Part shown: positions 48,708 through 58,388 of the stretch, piece by piece
Layout: every line of letters begins with the position of its first letter
Numbering within the stretch: position 1 is the first letter of the stretch
From: Caballeronia choica
Lineage (GTDB): Bacteria; Pseudomonadota; Gammaproteobacteria; Burkholderiales; Burkholderiaceae
Length of the DNA stretch: 64,000 nt
Reading direction: 5' to 3'
NCBI RefSeq assembly: GCF_001544535.1
Contig: NZ_FCON02000007.1
Coordinates: forward strand, 78,331 to 142,330
Translations under genes and position numbers: made by a program
Notes under the pieces: generated by a model
What the model saw: only the letters and a program-made list of their open reading frames with translations
The model's database searches: none
Told to the model about the DNA's origin: nothing

Positions 48708-49404
48708 CGGGTAAACGCAGAACCTCATCCGGAGGGCAGAGAAGAGAAGGACTTCGGCGCCTTACGCCGCTCTGCATCGGCGCCGTTGCGAGCGCCGCGC
48801 AGATGGTGGCCGCTCGCGCCGTCGATGACGCAGTGACAAGCGGTTCCATCACCGATCTATCGCCCGTTGGTCGTCTGGCGTCTGGCGTCGGGCGGGTAGG
48901 CGGATCAATTGGAACGATGGCTTCGGAAGCCCGCGCTTGGCGATCGATCTTTGCGCGATGGAGAACGCGAAACCAATTTAGCTGCGTGTACAACCTGAAC
49001 AAGGCTTACAGAGCCGGCATCTCGAGCCGCGAATGGACGAACCGCGAGAGCCTCGACCATGAACCAGGTGGCGGCTGAGAAGCATCGCGCGTATTTGAAT
49101 GTTGGCCGGCGTGAGCGCGAGTTCCAATGAGCAGTGCGCGGTGGACCACCGTGCAGACGCTTAAGACGCGACCGCTATCGTCAATAGAACGGGATCGGCA
49201 TTACCGAAGCAGGGAGGATGAGGTGATTCTCACTGACGCCTGTTCACGCGCTTGGCATGACGCTCGCCAAAGCAATCTCCGACGTCGAGCAGGCACGTCG
49301 GCGCGACTCGCTTCTCACGGGGTCTTGTTCGCGTAAAGTCTGCTCGCGAATATCGTACTGGCCTGGACTAAGTCCACAGGTATGGCCAATGCGGGGACCT
49401 CTGC

Positions 49405-49441
49405 GAAAAAGCTAAGGGGCAACCAGGATATGCTGCCCCTT
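49405..49441 (-). terminator. Rho-independent terminator of the TPP enzyme gene
   Basis: On the minus strand AAGGGGCA pairs with TGCCCCTT across 12 bases and is followed by AGC then five T residues. It lies about 40 bases after the TPP enzyme stop. Confidence 0.7.
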
Positions 49442-49482
49442 GCACTTCGACGAGATTCAACAGGATCGGAGTCTGAAGATCT

Positions 49483-51024
49483 TCAAATGAGCAGTTCAAT
49501 CAGGAAGGGACCGTTTTGGCGGAAGCTTTGCTTCATCAGATCGGCGCATTCCTCGAGCGTCGTTGCGCGCGCCGCTTCGACGCCCATGCCATTCGCGAGT
49601 TTGACCCAATCGAGGTCGGGGTTCGACAGATCGAGCATGCTCATGCCCGTGGGGCCTGGGGTTGCGCCGACATTCTCGTACTCACCGATCAGGATGTTGT
49701 ACTTGCGGTTACTGAGCAGGATCGTGGTGCAAGGCAGTTTTTCGCGAGCTTGCGTCCACAATGACTGCAGTGAGTACATTGCCGAACCGTCGGCCTGCAG
49801 GCTGATCACTCTTCGTGAGCCACCGCCGGCCACGGCCGCGCCGGTTGCCACAGGAAGGCCGTCACCAATGGCGCCGCCGCTCAGTTGTAGCCAGTCATGG
49901 GGGGCGGCCGCGTGCGTGAATTTGTAGAAGCCTCGGCCATAAGAAATGCTCTCGTCAGAAACGATGGCGTTCTCCGGCATCAAGGCCGCCAAGGTCTGTG
50001 CGAGACCTTCTTGCGTCGGGGCGCCTCTGACGGGCGTGGGAAGTGGTCCAGGATCCGGCATTTCCACGATCGGTGCATTCAGCGCTTCTGCCAGTGCCAG
50101 AAGTGCGGCCTCGGGATCTTGATCGAACCGGGACAGGTGGTGCAGTTCGGCCGTGCTCGAGTATTGAATCGAGGGCCTGCCGGGGTACGCAAAGAATCCA
50201 ACCGGTGCCTTCGCGTTGACCAGAATAATATGCTGGAAATGCTCCAGTACCTTGATGGCCTGATCGGTGTTGTACGGCACCCGTTCAATCGGCAAACGAC
50301 CGCGGCCGCGCGCGACTCGGCCGTTCACGTAGTCGTATTTCAAGGTCGCGCCAGTTGCGCTCGCGATTCGCCAGGCAAGCGTCTGAGCTTTTGGCAGAGC
50401 GCCGCGACCCCCAAGGAGAATCAGGACGTTCTTGTTTTGACGCAGCACTTGCGCAGCATTTTCGACAGCAAATGGATCGATTGCCGGCGTTGCCGGTACG
50501 GGGAGGGCAGGGGCGGCTACGCCACCGGCGTCCCACGAAGTGTCCGAAGGAAGGATCAGGGTGGCAATCTGGCCTGGAGCCGTGCGGGCCGCTGCAGCTG
50601 CCGCGGCAGCGTCACGGCCGACGTCTGCGGAGTGGGTACTGGTGCGAACCCATCCCGATACGGCCCCGGCGAGACCGGCCGTATCAGCAGTCAATGGTGC
50701 ATCGTAAGGATGATGATAAGTCGCCTGATCACCCACGATATTGACAATACCGCTCTTGGCGCGTCGCGCGTTATGCAGATTGGCCCAGCCATTTGCGAGG
50801 CCCGGCCCGCAGTGCAATAGCGTACTCGCGGGCCTTTCGGCGATACGGTAGTACCCATCGGCCATGCCGGTCACGACATTCTCCTGAAGACCCAGCACAC
50901 AACGCATCCCCGGAATCTGATCCAGGGCCGCGACGAAGTGCATCTCGCTGGTTCCAGGGTTGGCAAAGCAGGTGTCTATCCCTGACTCCAACAACGTTGT
51001 CACGAGACTTTCAGCGCCATTCAT
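49483..51024 (-). CDS. Thiamine pyrophosphate-dependent enzyme, acetolactate synthase-like
   Basis: A 513-residue TPP enzyme of the acetolactate synthase/benzoylformate decarboxylase superfamily. The activating Glu48 is in VLGLQENVVTGMADGY. The central domain starts near DPFAVENAAQVL. The cofactor motif reads QADGSAMYSLQS...LLSNRKYN, with Ala in place of the usual first Gly of GDG. It is shorter than biosynthetic acetolactate synthases and no regulatory subunit is nearby, so it is probably catabolic, carboligating or decarboxylating a 2-oxo acid. It is followed by its own terminator. Confidence 0.85.
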   Translation of the reverse strand: MNGAESLVTTLLESGIDTCFANPGTSEMHFVAALDQIPGMRCVLGLQENVVTGMADGYYRIAERPASTLLHCGPGLANGWANLHNARRAKSGIVNIVGDQATYHHPYDAPLTADTAGLAGAVSGWVRTSTHSADVGRDAAAAAAAARTAPGQIATLILPSDTSWDAGGVAAPALPVPATPAIDPFAVENAAQVLRQNKNVLILLGGRGALPKAQTLAWRIASATGATLKYDYVNGRVARGRGRLPIERVPYNTDQAIKVLEHFQHIILVNAKAPVGFFAYPGRPSIQYSSTAELHHLSRFDQDPEAALLALAEALNAPIVEMPDPGPLPTPVRGAPTQEGLAQTLAALMPENAIVSDESISYGRGFYKFTHAAAPHDWLQLSGGAIGDGLPVATGAAVAGGGSRRVISLQADGSAMYSLQSLWTQAREKLPCTTILLSNRKYNILIGEYENVGATPGPTGMSMLDLSNPDLDWVKLANGMGVEAARATTLEECADLMKQSFRQNGPFLIELLI

Positions 51025-51042
51025 CTTGTACTCTCTCCGGTT

Positions 51043-51267
51043 TCAAAAGTTTGCCCGTCGAATCGCAAAGCGATCATCCGGACACACTGAAATTTGGGTC
51101 ATAGGGCCCAGCGCTGGGCCCCAGCCTCGGGTATCGTCGCCCGTCGTCGGGCGCCCGATCTTGATCACTTCGGCGCCCAGATCGGCCCGCGTCTGGCTGG
51201 CCCACGGTCCCGCCAGCACTCGCGACAAGTCGAGCACACGTACACCAGACAGTGCTTTGGCCATCAC
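51043..51267 (-). pseudogene. CoA-transferase family III (CaiB/BaiF) N-terminal fragment
   Basis: [20 protein letters not shown] followed by [19 protein letters not shown] and GDDTRGWGP is the N-terminus of formyl-CoA/crotonobetainyl-type CoA transferases. Homology stops after about 52 residues and the frame ends at 74; the catalytic Asp and the remaining 340 or so residues are missing. It lies between the ALDH and TPP enzyme genes, a relic of a CoA-thioester pathway. Confidence 0.85.
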
Positions 51268-51322
51268 CTTTCCCCTCTGAATATCTGCGGTCGAACCGTC
51301 CCTTCACGACAGACGGGCCGAC

Positions 51323-52756
51323 TCACGCCCAGCCCGAAACAGCCTTGACTTCCAGGAACTCCTCGATTCCCCAGACGCCGCCTTCGCGGGCGCGTCCGGA
51401 TGCCTTGACGCCGCCAAATGGCGAGCCGGCACCGCGAGGTTTGCCGTTCATCTCGACCATGCCCGAGCGCAGTCGTGAAGCGACGCGATTGCGCTTCTCG
51501 CCGTCCGTCGACTGAACGTAGTTCGAAAGACCGTAGGGCGTGTCGTTGGCGATGGCGATCGCTTCCTCTTCGCTGTCGAACGGGATGATCGAGAGCACAG
51601 GTCCGAAGATTTCCTCGCGCGCAAGCGCCATTCCGTTATCGACGTCGGCGAAGACCGTAGGCCGCACGAAATAGCCGGTCTCATGCCCCTGCGGACGGCC
51701 GAGCCCTCCTGCAACGAGGCGCGCGCCTTCGTCAATGCCTTTCCCGATCATCTCCTGGACTCTCTGAAACTGCGCCTCGGACGCGAGCGGGCCGATGTGC
51801 TTGCCGGGCGTGTGCGCCGCATCGACTGAAACGCCCTCCGCGATCTTTCTCGCTTCCTCGACGACCCGTTCATAGACGGAGCGTTCGACCAGCATGCGCG
51901 TAGGCGAGTTACAGCTTTGCCCGGTGTTCTTGAAGCAATGGAGCACGCCGCGCTTCACAGCTTCGGGATCCGCATCCGCGAAGACCAGATTGGCGCCTTT
52001 GCCGCCGAGTTCGAGCGCCACGCGCTTGAGCGATTCGGCGGCCGCTTTCGATATCGCGATGCCGGCGCGAGTCGATCCGGTGAAGCTGATCATGTCGACA
52101 TCGGGATGCGAGGACAGTCGGGCGCCAACGCCGATTCCGTCACCATTGACGAGATTGAACACACCGCCGGGAAAGCCCGCTTCATCCACGTACTCCGCGA
52201 AGAGCATGGAAGACAGCGGGGCGATTTCCGAAGGCTTGAGCACCGTGGTGCATCCAGCCAGCAATGCCGGGACGACTTTGAGCGTGACCTGATTCATCGG
52301 CCAGTTCCACGGAGTGATCAGGCCGGCCACGCCGATCGGCTCCATCAGAATGCGATCGTCGGGCGCGTGCGGTCCGAGACGCCGCTCGAATTCGAAATCG
52401 CGAAACGCCGTGATGAAGTTCCGGATGTGATAGGCACCGGCTCCAACGTGTTCGGACAAAGCCAGGTCGATCGGCGCGCCCATTTCCACACTGATTGCCT
52501 TTGCCATGTCCGGGGCGCGCCGCTTGTAGATGTCGAGAAGCCGCTTCACCAGACGCAAACGCTCGGCCGGCTCGGTGCGTGACCAATGTCCGAATGCCGA
52601 GCGGGCCGCTTCGATTGCGCGATCAGCGTCCGCCACATCGCCGATGGAGATCACAGCGCAAGGCTGTTCGGTCGATGGATCGATCACGGCGAGCTCGCGG
52701 GCTTTCTGAGGTGTTACCCAACGCCCTTCGATATAAAACTGTCTCTTATCAAGCAC
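51323..52756 (-). CDS. Aldehyde dehydrogenase
   Basis: A 477-residue NAD(P)-dependent aldehyde dehydrogenase. Catalytic Asn151 (TPWN), general base Glu249 (ELGGKGAN) and nucleophile Cys282 (GQSCNSPTRM) are all present, as is FTGSTRAGIAI. The start is GTG 52756 (MLDKRQFYIEGRWV) with GAGAG upstream. It is intact, unlike the CoA-transferase and acyl-CoA dehydrogenase relics on either side. Its leader carries the 52842-52912 arm of the inverted duplication with its operator. Confidence 0.92.
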   Translation of the reverse strand: MLDKRQFYIEGRWVTPQKARELAVIDPSTEQPCAVISIGDVADADRAIEAARSAFGHWSRTEPAERLRLVKRLLDIYKRRAPDMAKAISVEMGAPIDLALSEHVGAGAYHIRNFITAFRDFEFERRLGPHAPDDRILMEPIGVAGLITPWNWPMNQVTLKVVPALLAGCTTVLKPSEIAPLSSMLFAEYVDEAGFPGGVFNLVNGDGIGVGARLSSHPDVDMISFTGSTRAGIAISKAAAESLKRVALELGGKGANLVFADADPEAVKRGVLHCFKNTGQSCNSPTRMLVERSVYERVVEEARKIAEGVSVDAAHTPGKHIGPLASEAQFQRVQEMIGKGIDEGARLVAGGLGRPQGHETGYFVRPTVFADVDNGMALAREEIFGPVLSIIPFDSEEEAIAIANDTPYGLSNYVQSTDGEKRNRVASRLRSGMVEMNGKPRGAGSPFGGVKASGRAREGGVWGIEEFLEVKAVSGWA

Positions 52757-52841
52757 GATTTCTCTCAGTCTTCGGATTCAGAACAGATGGGCTTTCGGAC
52801 ATCTTCCGCAGGGATGCAATGCAGGTCGGTGACCGAAAAGT

Positions 52842-52912
52842 GCCAGTGACTGAACGGTAAACCGGTGGACGCACTTTGTAAATAGGGATGTTCAATTGTC
52901 TATAGGATAATT
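52842..52912 (-). repeat. Inverted promoter/leader repeat, left arm, with operator
   Basis: Pairs with 53095-53165. The outer 23 bases (52842-52864) are identical in both arms, as are 16 bases of the middle (CTTTGTAAATAGGGAT). At the inner end is AATTGTCTATAGGATAATT (52894-52912), the same 19-bp operator form as at 48689. It reads as the promoter and leader of the ALDH gene. Confidence 0.75.
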
Positions 52913-53094
52913 TTGTGGGCGGTCTTACCGTAGGGAGACCAGCCTCCCGTCGACGGGCAGTAGCCGTTTCTCGCACCGTCTTGCATCGCCGCTCGGACGG
53001 CGCATGTTTCACGCTGCGCGGAGGCGCCGGATCTTCCGTTGCTGGTCATGAGAGCGTGGGCACGGAATTGAAACTATCGAGCAGCAGCAGCAAA

Positions 53095-53165
53095 AATTAT
53101 CTAATAGATAACGCGTAATCCCTATTTACAAAGCCCGATCGGCGGTTTACCGTTCAGTCACTGGC
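53095..53165 (+). repeat. Inverted promoter/leader repeat, right arm, with operator
   Basis: Inverted copy of the left arm. Its operator core TTATCTAATAGATAA (53097-53111) is a perfect palindrome. Downstream, on the plus strand, it runs into the middle of a broken acyl-CoA dehydrogenase gene from 53178, so the beginning of that gene has been lost. Confidence 0.75.
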
Positions 53166-53177
53166 CACCTTTCCCGG

Positions 53178-53565
53178 CTCGATTCCGATGCGCTGGTCGG
53201 CACCGAGGGCGATGGTCTCCCGACGCTTGCGCATGCGGTTGGTTATGGCCTGGTCGCGCTTGCTTCGGAAGAGGTTGGCTCGATGGGCGTCGCCAAGGAA
53301 CATACGCTCGAATATCTGCGCACCCGCAAGCAGTTCGGCATGCTCATCGGCACGTTTCAGGCGCTCCAGCATCGCATGGCGGATTTCCTGCTCGAAAGCG
53401 AACAAGCACGCTCGGCAGCGACCCGTTGCATGTCGGCATAGGGATGACGTGGGAACTGCCGATCTCTCATTACGCAAAGCGCCTCGTGATGATGGCCATC
53501 AGTTGGGCGACGAGGACCACCATCTCGCTCGACACACCGAGTTGGGGCGTGCCTCGGCGTCTTGA
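53178..53565 (+). pseudogene. Acyl-CoA dehydrogenase remnant
   Basis: LDSDALVGTEGDGLPTLAHA, VGYGLVALASEEVGSMGVAK and EHTLEYLRTRKQFGMLIGTF are from the central and C-terminal domains of an acyl-CoA dehydrogenase. A stop at 53439 follows EQARSAATRC. Then MTWELPISHYAKRLVMMA and, in another frame, LGDEDHHLARHTEL resemble its C-terminus. The N-terminal half is missing and there is an internal deletion plus frameshift. It probably belonged to a fatty or dicarboxylic acid beta-oxidation pathway together with the ETF and CoA-transferase relics. Confidence 0.8.
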
Positions 53566-53598
53566 GCGCATGTCACACAAACGAACTGGGAGCAGTAA

Positions 53599-54400
<802 letters not shown>

Positions 54401-54595
54401 TCGAGATGCCGGCGCTCGTCCGCACCCTGTGAGGACGAGCTATCCAAAGAGGGTTTTTGTCTATTCGCCGATGGACGGTGAACTGACGCCTCGCGCAGTC
54501 ATTGACTGGTGCGAGAGAAGAGACAGCCTGGTGCCTGAAGTGGAAGAAGGCCCAGGCGTCGGGATTCAAAATAATATTCAGGAGCGGAGACGTGT

Positions 54596-55996
54596 ATGGC
54601 ATTGCTTATTGTTCTTGCTGCATTGGTCTTTCTGATGCTGGCCGCATATCGCGGCTATAGCGTCATTCTCTTCGCACCGATCGCCGCGCTTGCGGCGGTG
54701 CTGCTGACGGAGCCTGCAGCCGTTGCTCCCGTTTTCTCCGGCATCTTCATGGAGAAGATGGTGGGGTTCGTCAAGCTCTATTTCCCGGTATTCCTGCTTG
54801 GCGCGTTGTTCGGCAAGGTGATCGAGATATCGGGCTTCGCTGCGGCCATCGTCGCCGCCGCGATTCGCTATATCGGTCGCTCGCGTGCCAACCTGGTGAT
54901 CGTCGTAGTGTGCGCGCTTCTTACATACGGCGGTGTCTCGGTGTTCGTCGTCGTATTCGCAGTCTATCCGTTCGCCGCTGAACTCTATCGCCAGAGCAAT
55001 ATTCCCAAAAGATTGATGCCTGGAGTGATCGCGCTCGGCGCGCTCTCCTTCACGATGGATTCGCTGCCCGGCACGCCGCAGATTCAGAACATCATTCCGA
55101 CCACCTTCTTTAAGACCACCGGCTGGGCTGCCCCCGCGCTGGGGACAATCGGTTCCATATTCATGCTTGTCGTTGGCCTGATCTATCTCGAATGGCGCCG
55201 TCGAAGCGTCATGGCTAAAGGCGAGGGCTATGGCAATTTGCTCGTGAATGAACCGGAGCGCGTCACTGCCGATGTACTGCCCAACCCTTTACTCGCGATC
55301 ATGCCGCTCGTCCTGGTGGGCGTCGCGAACTTTTTGTTCACGAAATGGATTCCGGCTTGGTACGGCGCGTCGTATACCGTGGCGCCGCAAATTCTTCCCG
55401 GTGTGCATGTTCCCGTAACGATTTCGATCAAGACCGTGACCGCGATCTGGTCGGTCGAGGCCGCGCTGATGCTTGGGATTGCGCTCGTGGTCTTCACGGC
55501 CTTTCGCCGCGTGTCTGCGGCGCTTGCAGACGGCACCAGGGCGGCGGCCGCGGGCGCCTTGCTGGCGGCGATCAACACCGCATCGGAATATGGCTTCGGC
55601 GCGGTGATCGCGGCACTTCCCGGCTTCGTCGTAATCAGCGACGCGCTCAAGACGATACCGAATCCGCTCGTCAATGCCGCGGTGTCGGTGAGCACCTTGG
55701 CCGGCATCACGGGTTCCGCCTCGGGTGGCATGAGCATCGCACTTGCCGCGACATCGGAACTTTTGATCAAGAACGCACAGGCCGCGCAGATACCGATGGA
55801 AGTGCTGCATCGGGTGGTTGCGATGGCGAGCGGCGGCATGGACACGCTGCCGCATAACGGCGCGGTGATTACCTTGCTGGCCGTTACAGGCCTGACACAC
55901 CGCCAGTCTTATCGAGAGATCTTCGCGATAACGCTGATCAAGACGCTAGCGGTTGGTTTCGTGATCGCTCTCTACTACGCGACGGGACTTGTCTGA
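54596..55996 (+). CDS. GntP family permease
   Basis: A 466-residue membrane protein with about 12 hydrophobic segments. It begins MALLIVLAALVFLMLAAYRG. GALSFTMDSLPGTPQIQNII and ASGGMDTLPHNGAVITLLAV are the repeated GntP motifs. GntP-type carriers import gluconate, hydroxybutyrate or other short hydroxy or oxo acids with protons. The start has AGGAG and GGAG upstream. It follows the ETF relic and is the only intact transporter of this part. Substrate unknown; a short hydroxy acid would suit the neighbouring oxidation relics. Confidence 0.88.
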   Translation: MALLIVLAALVFLMLAAYRGYSVILFAPIAALAAVLLTEPAAVAPVFSGIFMEKMVGFVKLYFPVFLLGALFGKVIEISGFAAAIVAAAIRYIGRSRANLVIVVVCALLTYGGVSVFVVVFAVYPFAAELYRQSNIPKRLMPGVIALGALSFTMDSLPGTPQIQNIIPTTFFKTTGWAAPALGTIGSIFMLVVGLIYLEWRRRSVMAKGEGYGNLLVNEPERVTADVLPNPLLAIMPLVLVGVANFLFTKWIPAWYGASYTVAPQILPGVHVPVTISIKTVTAIWSVEAALMLGIALVVFTAFRRVSAALADGTRAAAAGALLAAINTASEYGFGAVIAALPGFVVISDALKTIPNPLVNAAVSVSTLAGITGSASGGMSIALAATSELLIKNAQAAQIPMEVLHRVVAMASGGMDTLPHNGAVITLLAVTGLTHRQSYREIFAITLIKTLAVGFVIALYYATGLV

Positions 55997-56177
55997 CCAA
56001 GGATCTCCAGGACGCCTGAAGCAGACCGGTCCCGCCCAACCTTCGCCTACCTCAAGTTTGCGTACTTTGCTGCAAACGTGCGCCGGCGTTTTCATTCGCC
56101 GATTCGCTTCACTCCGCTCCGGGCTCCTCCTTTAGCGGATGCGTCATTCCAAATAAAAATTTTACGGAAATCTTTAG

Positions 56178-57357
56178 ATGAAAAAGTCACCTCTCGCAGG
56201 GATCGTACTGAGCGCGGTCAGTGGCATCGCTTGCGCACAGAGCAGCGTCATGCTGTATGGCATCGTGGATGAAGGGATTCAATTCAATAACAACGCGGGT
56301 GGAAAGCGTCAGTACTATCTCGCAAGCGGCGAATTGAACGGTAGTCGCTGGGGCCTGCGCGGGACCGAGGACCTGGGCGGTGGATTAAAGGCCATCTTCG
56401 TATTGGAAAACGGTTTTGACGTAAACACTGGAAGGCTGGGTCAAGGGGGCCTTGAATTCGGTCGTCAGGCATACGTCGGCCTGTCGAGGCGTCGGGACCG
56501 TCACCCTTGGCCGTCAATACGACTCCATCGTTGATTATGTCGGGCCGCTCGAGGCAGGCGACCAGTGGGCGGGATATCTCGGGGCCCACCCAGCAGACAA
56601 CGATAACTTCAACAACACGAATCGCGTGAACAACGCGATCAAGTACACGAGCCGAACCATCGGCGGGTTCACTTTTGGTGGCATGTACAGTCTTGGCGGC
56701 GTTGCCGGAGACGCCACGCGCAATCAGATATGGTCGCTAGGCGGAGGGTACGTAAATGGCCCGCTGGTCTTGGGAGCAGGCTACTTGAATGTACGCAATC
56801 CCAATGTTTCATTCTACGGATCGGGTGGGGCGGTTGCGGCCACGACGGCCGGTGTTCCGGGCTCGAATCTCGGTAACTCTCCGGTCATCTCGGGATATGC
56901 TTCGGCACACACGTTGCAGGTCGTGGGTACAGGTGCGGCATACACGTTCGGTGCCGCGACGATCGGTGCGACGTACTCGAACACAAGGTTCAAAGGACTC
57001 GGTGACACGACCTCGGGCCCAGTGCCTCCGGGTGGAATCAGCGGTACCGCCTCGTTGAACAACGCAGAACTCAACTTCAAGTATCAGTTGACTCCAGCTC
57101 TTCTGCTAGGTGCCGAATACGTCTTTACTAAGAGCAGCGGAGTGGATGGCGCGAGCGGTGCCAAGTACCACCAGGGTGCACTGGGCGTTGATTACTTCCT
57201 TTCCAAACGTACTGACGTTTATGTGGTGGGCGTCTATCAGAAGGCGAGCGGTACGGACTCGACTGGAAAAGCGGCGGTGGCCTCGGTCAGTCAGATCACG
57301 CCTTCCAGCTCGGATCGACAGGCTGCGTTGCGCGTCGCCATTCGCCACAAGTTCTGA
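56178..57357 (+). pseudogene. Outer-membrane porin with a frameshift
   Basis: The first frame encodes signal peptide MKKSPLAGIVLSAVSGIACA, QSSVMLYGIVDEGIQFNNNA and SRWGLRGTEDLGGGLKAIFV, up to FGRQAYVGLS near 56487. Homology then continues in another frame from GVGTVTLGRQYDSIVDY to the stop at 57357, with the porin C-terminus QAALRVAIRHKF. The join is a short indel within the Gly/Arg codons around 56487-56496. All other parts of the gene are intact, so this is a recent mutation or a sequencing error. Confidence 0.8.
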
Positions 57358-57924
57358 GCGCTCCAGATGGCCGAGTCGGCGATCGTAGCCTTGTTCATGA
57401 CTTGATGAATCGTGCTCCTCGAATGAGGAATACCGCCGCTAGCCCAAGCCGTTCAACGTAACGCACTGACATCGAATAAGCCACGAAGTCCCTGGAAATA
57501 AGGCCGATTGGCTGATTGCATCCGGGTTGTGAGCGGGTGTCGATTGGCATACCTGTTGAATTTATACTCGCACTTCCCATCTATCAACAACGGGTGCCGC
57601 ATGGCGTTCGATGCACATGCGAAGGCTCTGTCGCGCTAAATGATGGGCTTCAAGGATTTCCGGTGCGCCCGCATCATTCTGTCATGCATCGAAGTGAAAA
57701 CATGATCAGAAAAGGGCAGTTGAAGGACGGAGTTGCGCAAACGTTGCTGTCCCGTTCTATTCTTCGAGCATCCCCAGCCGCTACCGGACAGCCACCGCCG
57801 GCCTATTCGATTTGCAGCATTGTTCAATATTTTTGCAGGATTGTGTAAGCGCAACGGCAGGGGGTCGGTCACACTGCCGCGTACACCCCGCGCCAAGCTC
57901 GGGCTTTCCCCACGGAGAGGTTCC
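57358..57924. other. Gene-free interval
   Basis: About 565 bases between the porin and the iorA-type gene. No gene with a domain, no clear hairpin. The 3' end must hold the promoter of the oxidoreductase pair. Confidence 0.4.
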
Positions 57925-58386
57925 ATGTCTACATCGTTTGTCCTGAACGGCAAGAACGTTACGCTCAACGCCGATCCCACTACGCCGCTCCTCTGGGCGA
58001 TCCGCGAGGACGCGCGCCTGCACGGCACGAAGTTCGGCTGCGGCATGGCGCAATGTGGCGCCTGCACGGTTCATCTGGAAGGGGAAGCCACCCGTTCGTG
58101 CGTGCTGCCGCTCGCCGCGGTCGCGGGCAAGCGCATCACGACCATCGAAGGCATCGAAAGCCGGCCCGCCAAAGCCATTCAGGCCGCATGGGTCAAGCTG
58201 CAGGTGCCGCAGTGTGGGTACTGTCAGTCTGGACAGGTCATGTCCGCGACAGCCTTGCTCGAACATAACGCCACGCCCACCGACGCCGACATCGACGCCG
58301 CGATGAACGGCAATCTGTGCCGCTGTGCGACCTATACCCGCATACGCGCGGCCATCCACGAAGCGGCTGCCACGCTGAAGGCCTGA
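57925..58386 (+). CDS. iorA: Isoquinoline 1-oxidoreductase-type [2Fe-2S] subunit
   Basis: A 153-residue iron-sulfur subunit of the xanthine oxidase family. The plant-type cluster is Cys39, Cys44, Cys47 and Cys59; the second cluster is Cys97, Cys100, Cys132 and Cys134, both complete. GGAGAGG lies four bases before the ATG. It carries electrons from the molybdenum subunit, which starts two bases after its stop. Related pairs oxidise isoquinoline, nicotinate or aldehydes, so the substrate is not fixed. Confidence 0.9.
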   Translation: MSTSFVLNGKNVTLNADPTTPLLWAIREDARLHGTKFGCGMAQCGACTVHLEGEATRSCVLPLAAVAGKRITTIEGIESRPAKAIQAAWVKLQVPQCGYCQSGQVMSATALLEHNATPTDADIDAAMNGNLCRCATYTRIRAAIHEAAATLKA

Positions 58387-58388
58387 CC

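Larger units (their letters stand above)
48611..49482. other. Long gene-free interval with operators and a terminator
   Basis: About 870 bases. It holds the operator pair at 48672-48707 next to the dehydrogenase gene and the terminator of the TPP enzyme at 49405-49441. In between, open frames such as 48644-49078 (plus) have no recognisable domain and atypical composition. It may be a scar of lost genes. Confidence 0.45.
52757..53177. other. Gene-free interval built around an inverted duplication
   Basis: About 420 bases upstream of the ALDH gene. Arms at 52842-52912 and 53095-53165 are inverted copies. The 180 bases between them contain no gene that I recognise. Confidence 0.6.

Noticed and set aside
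48644-49078. A 144-codon open frame on the plus strand
   Set aside because: It begins inside the operator region, has no ribosome site and shows no recognisable domain.
52842-53165. An insertion sequence or MITE with terminal inverted repeats
   Set aside because: No transposase and no target-site duplication at the arm ends. A duplicated promoter/leader explains the conserved operators better, though the element reading is not excluded.
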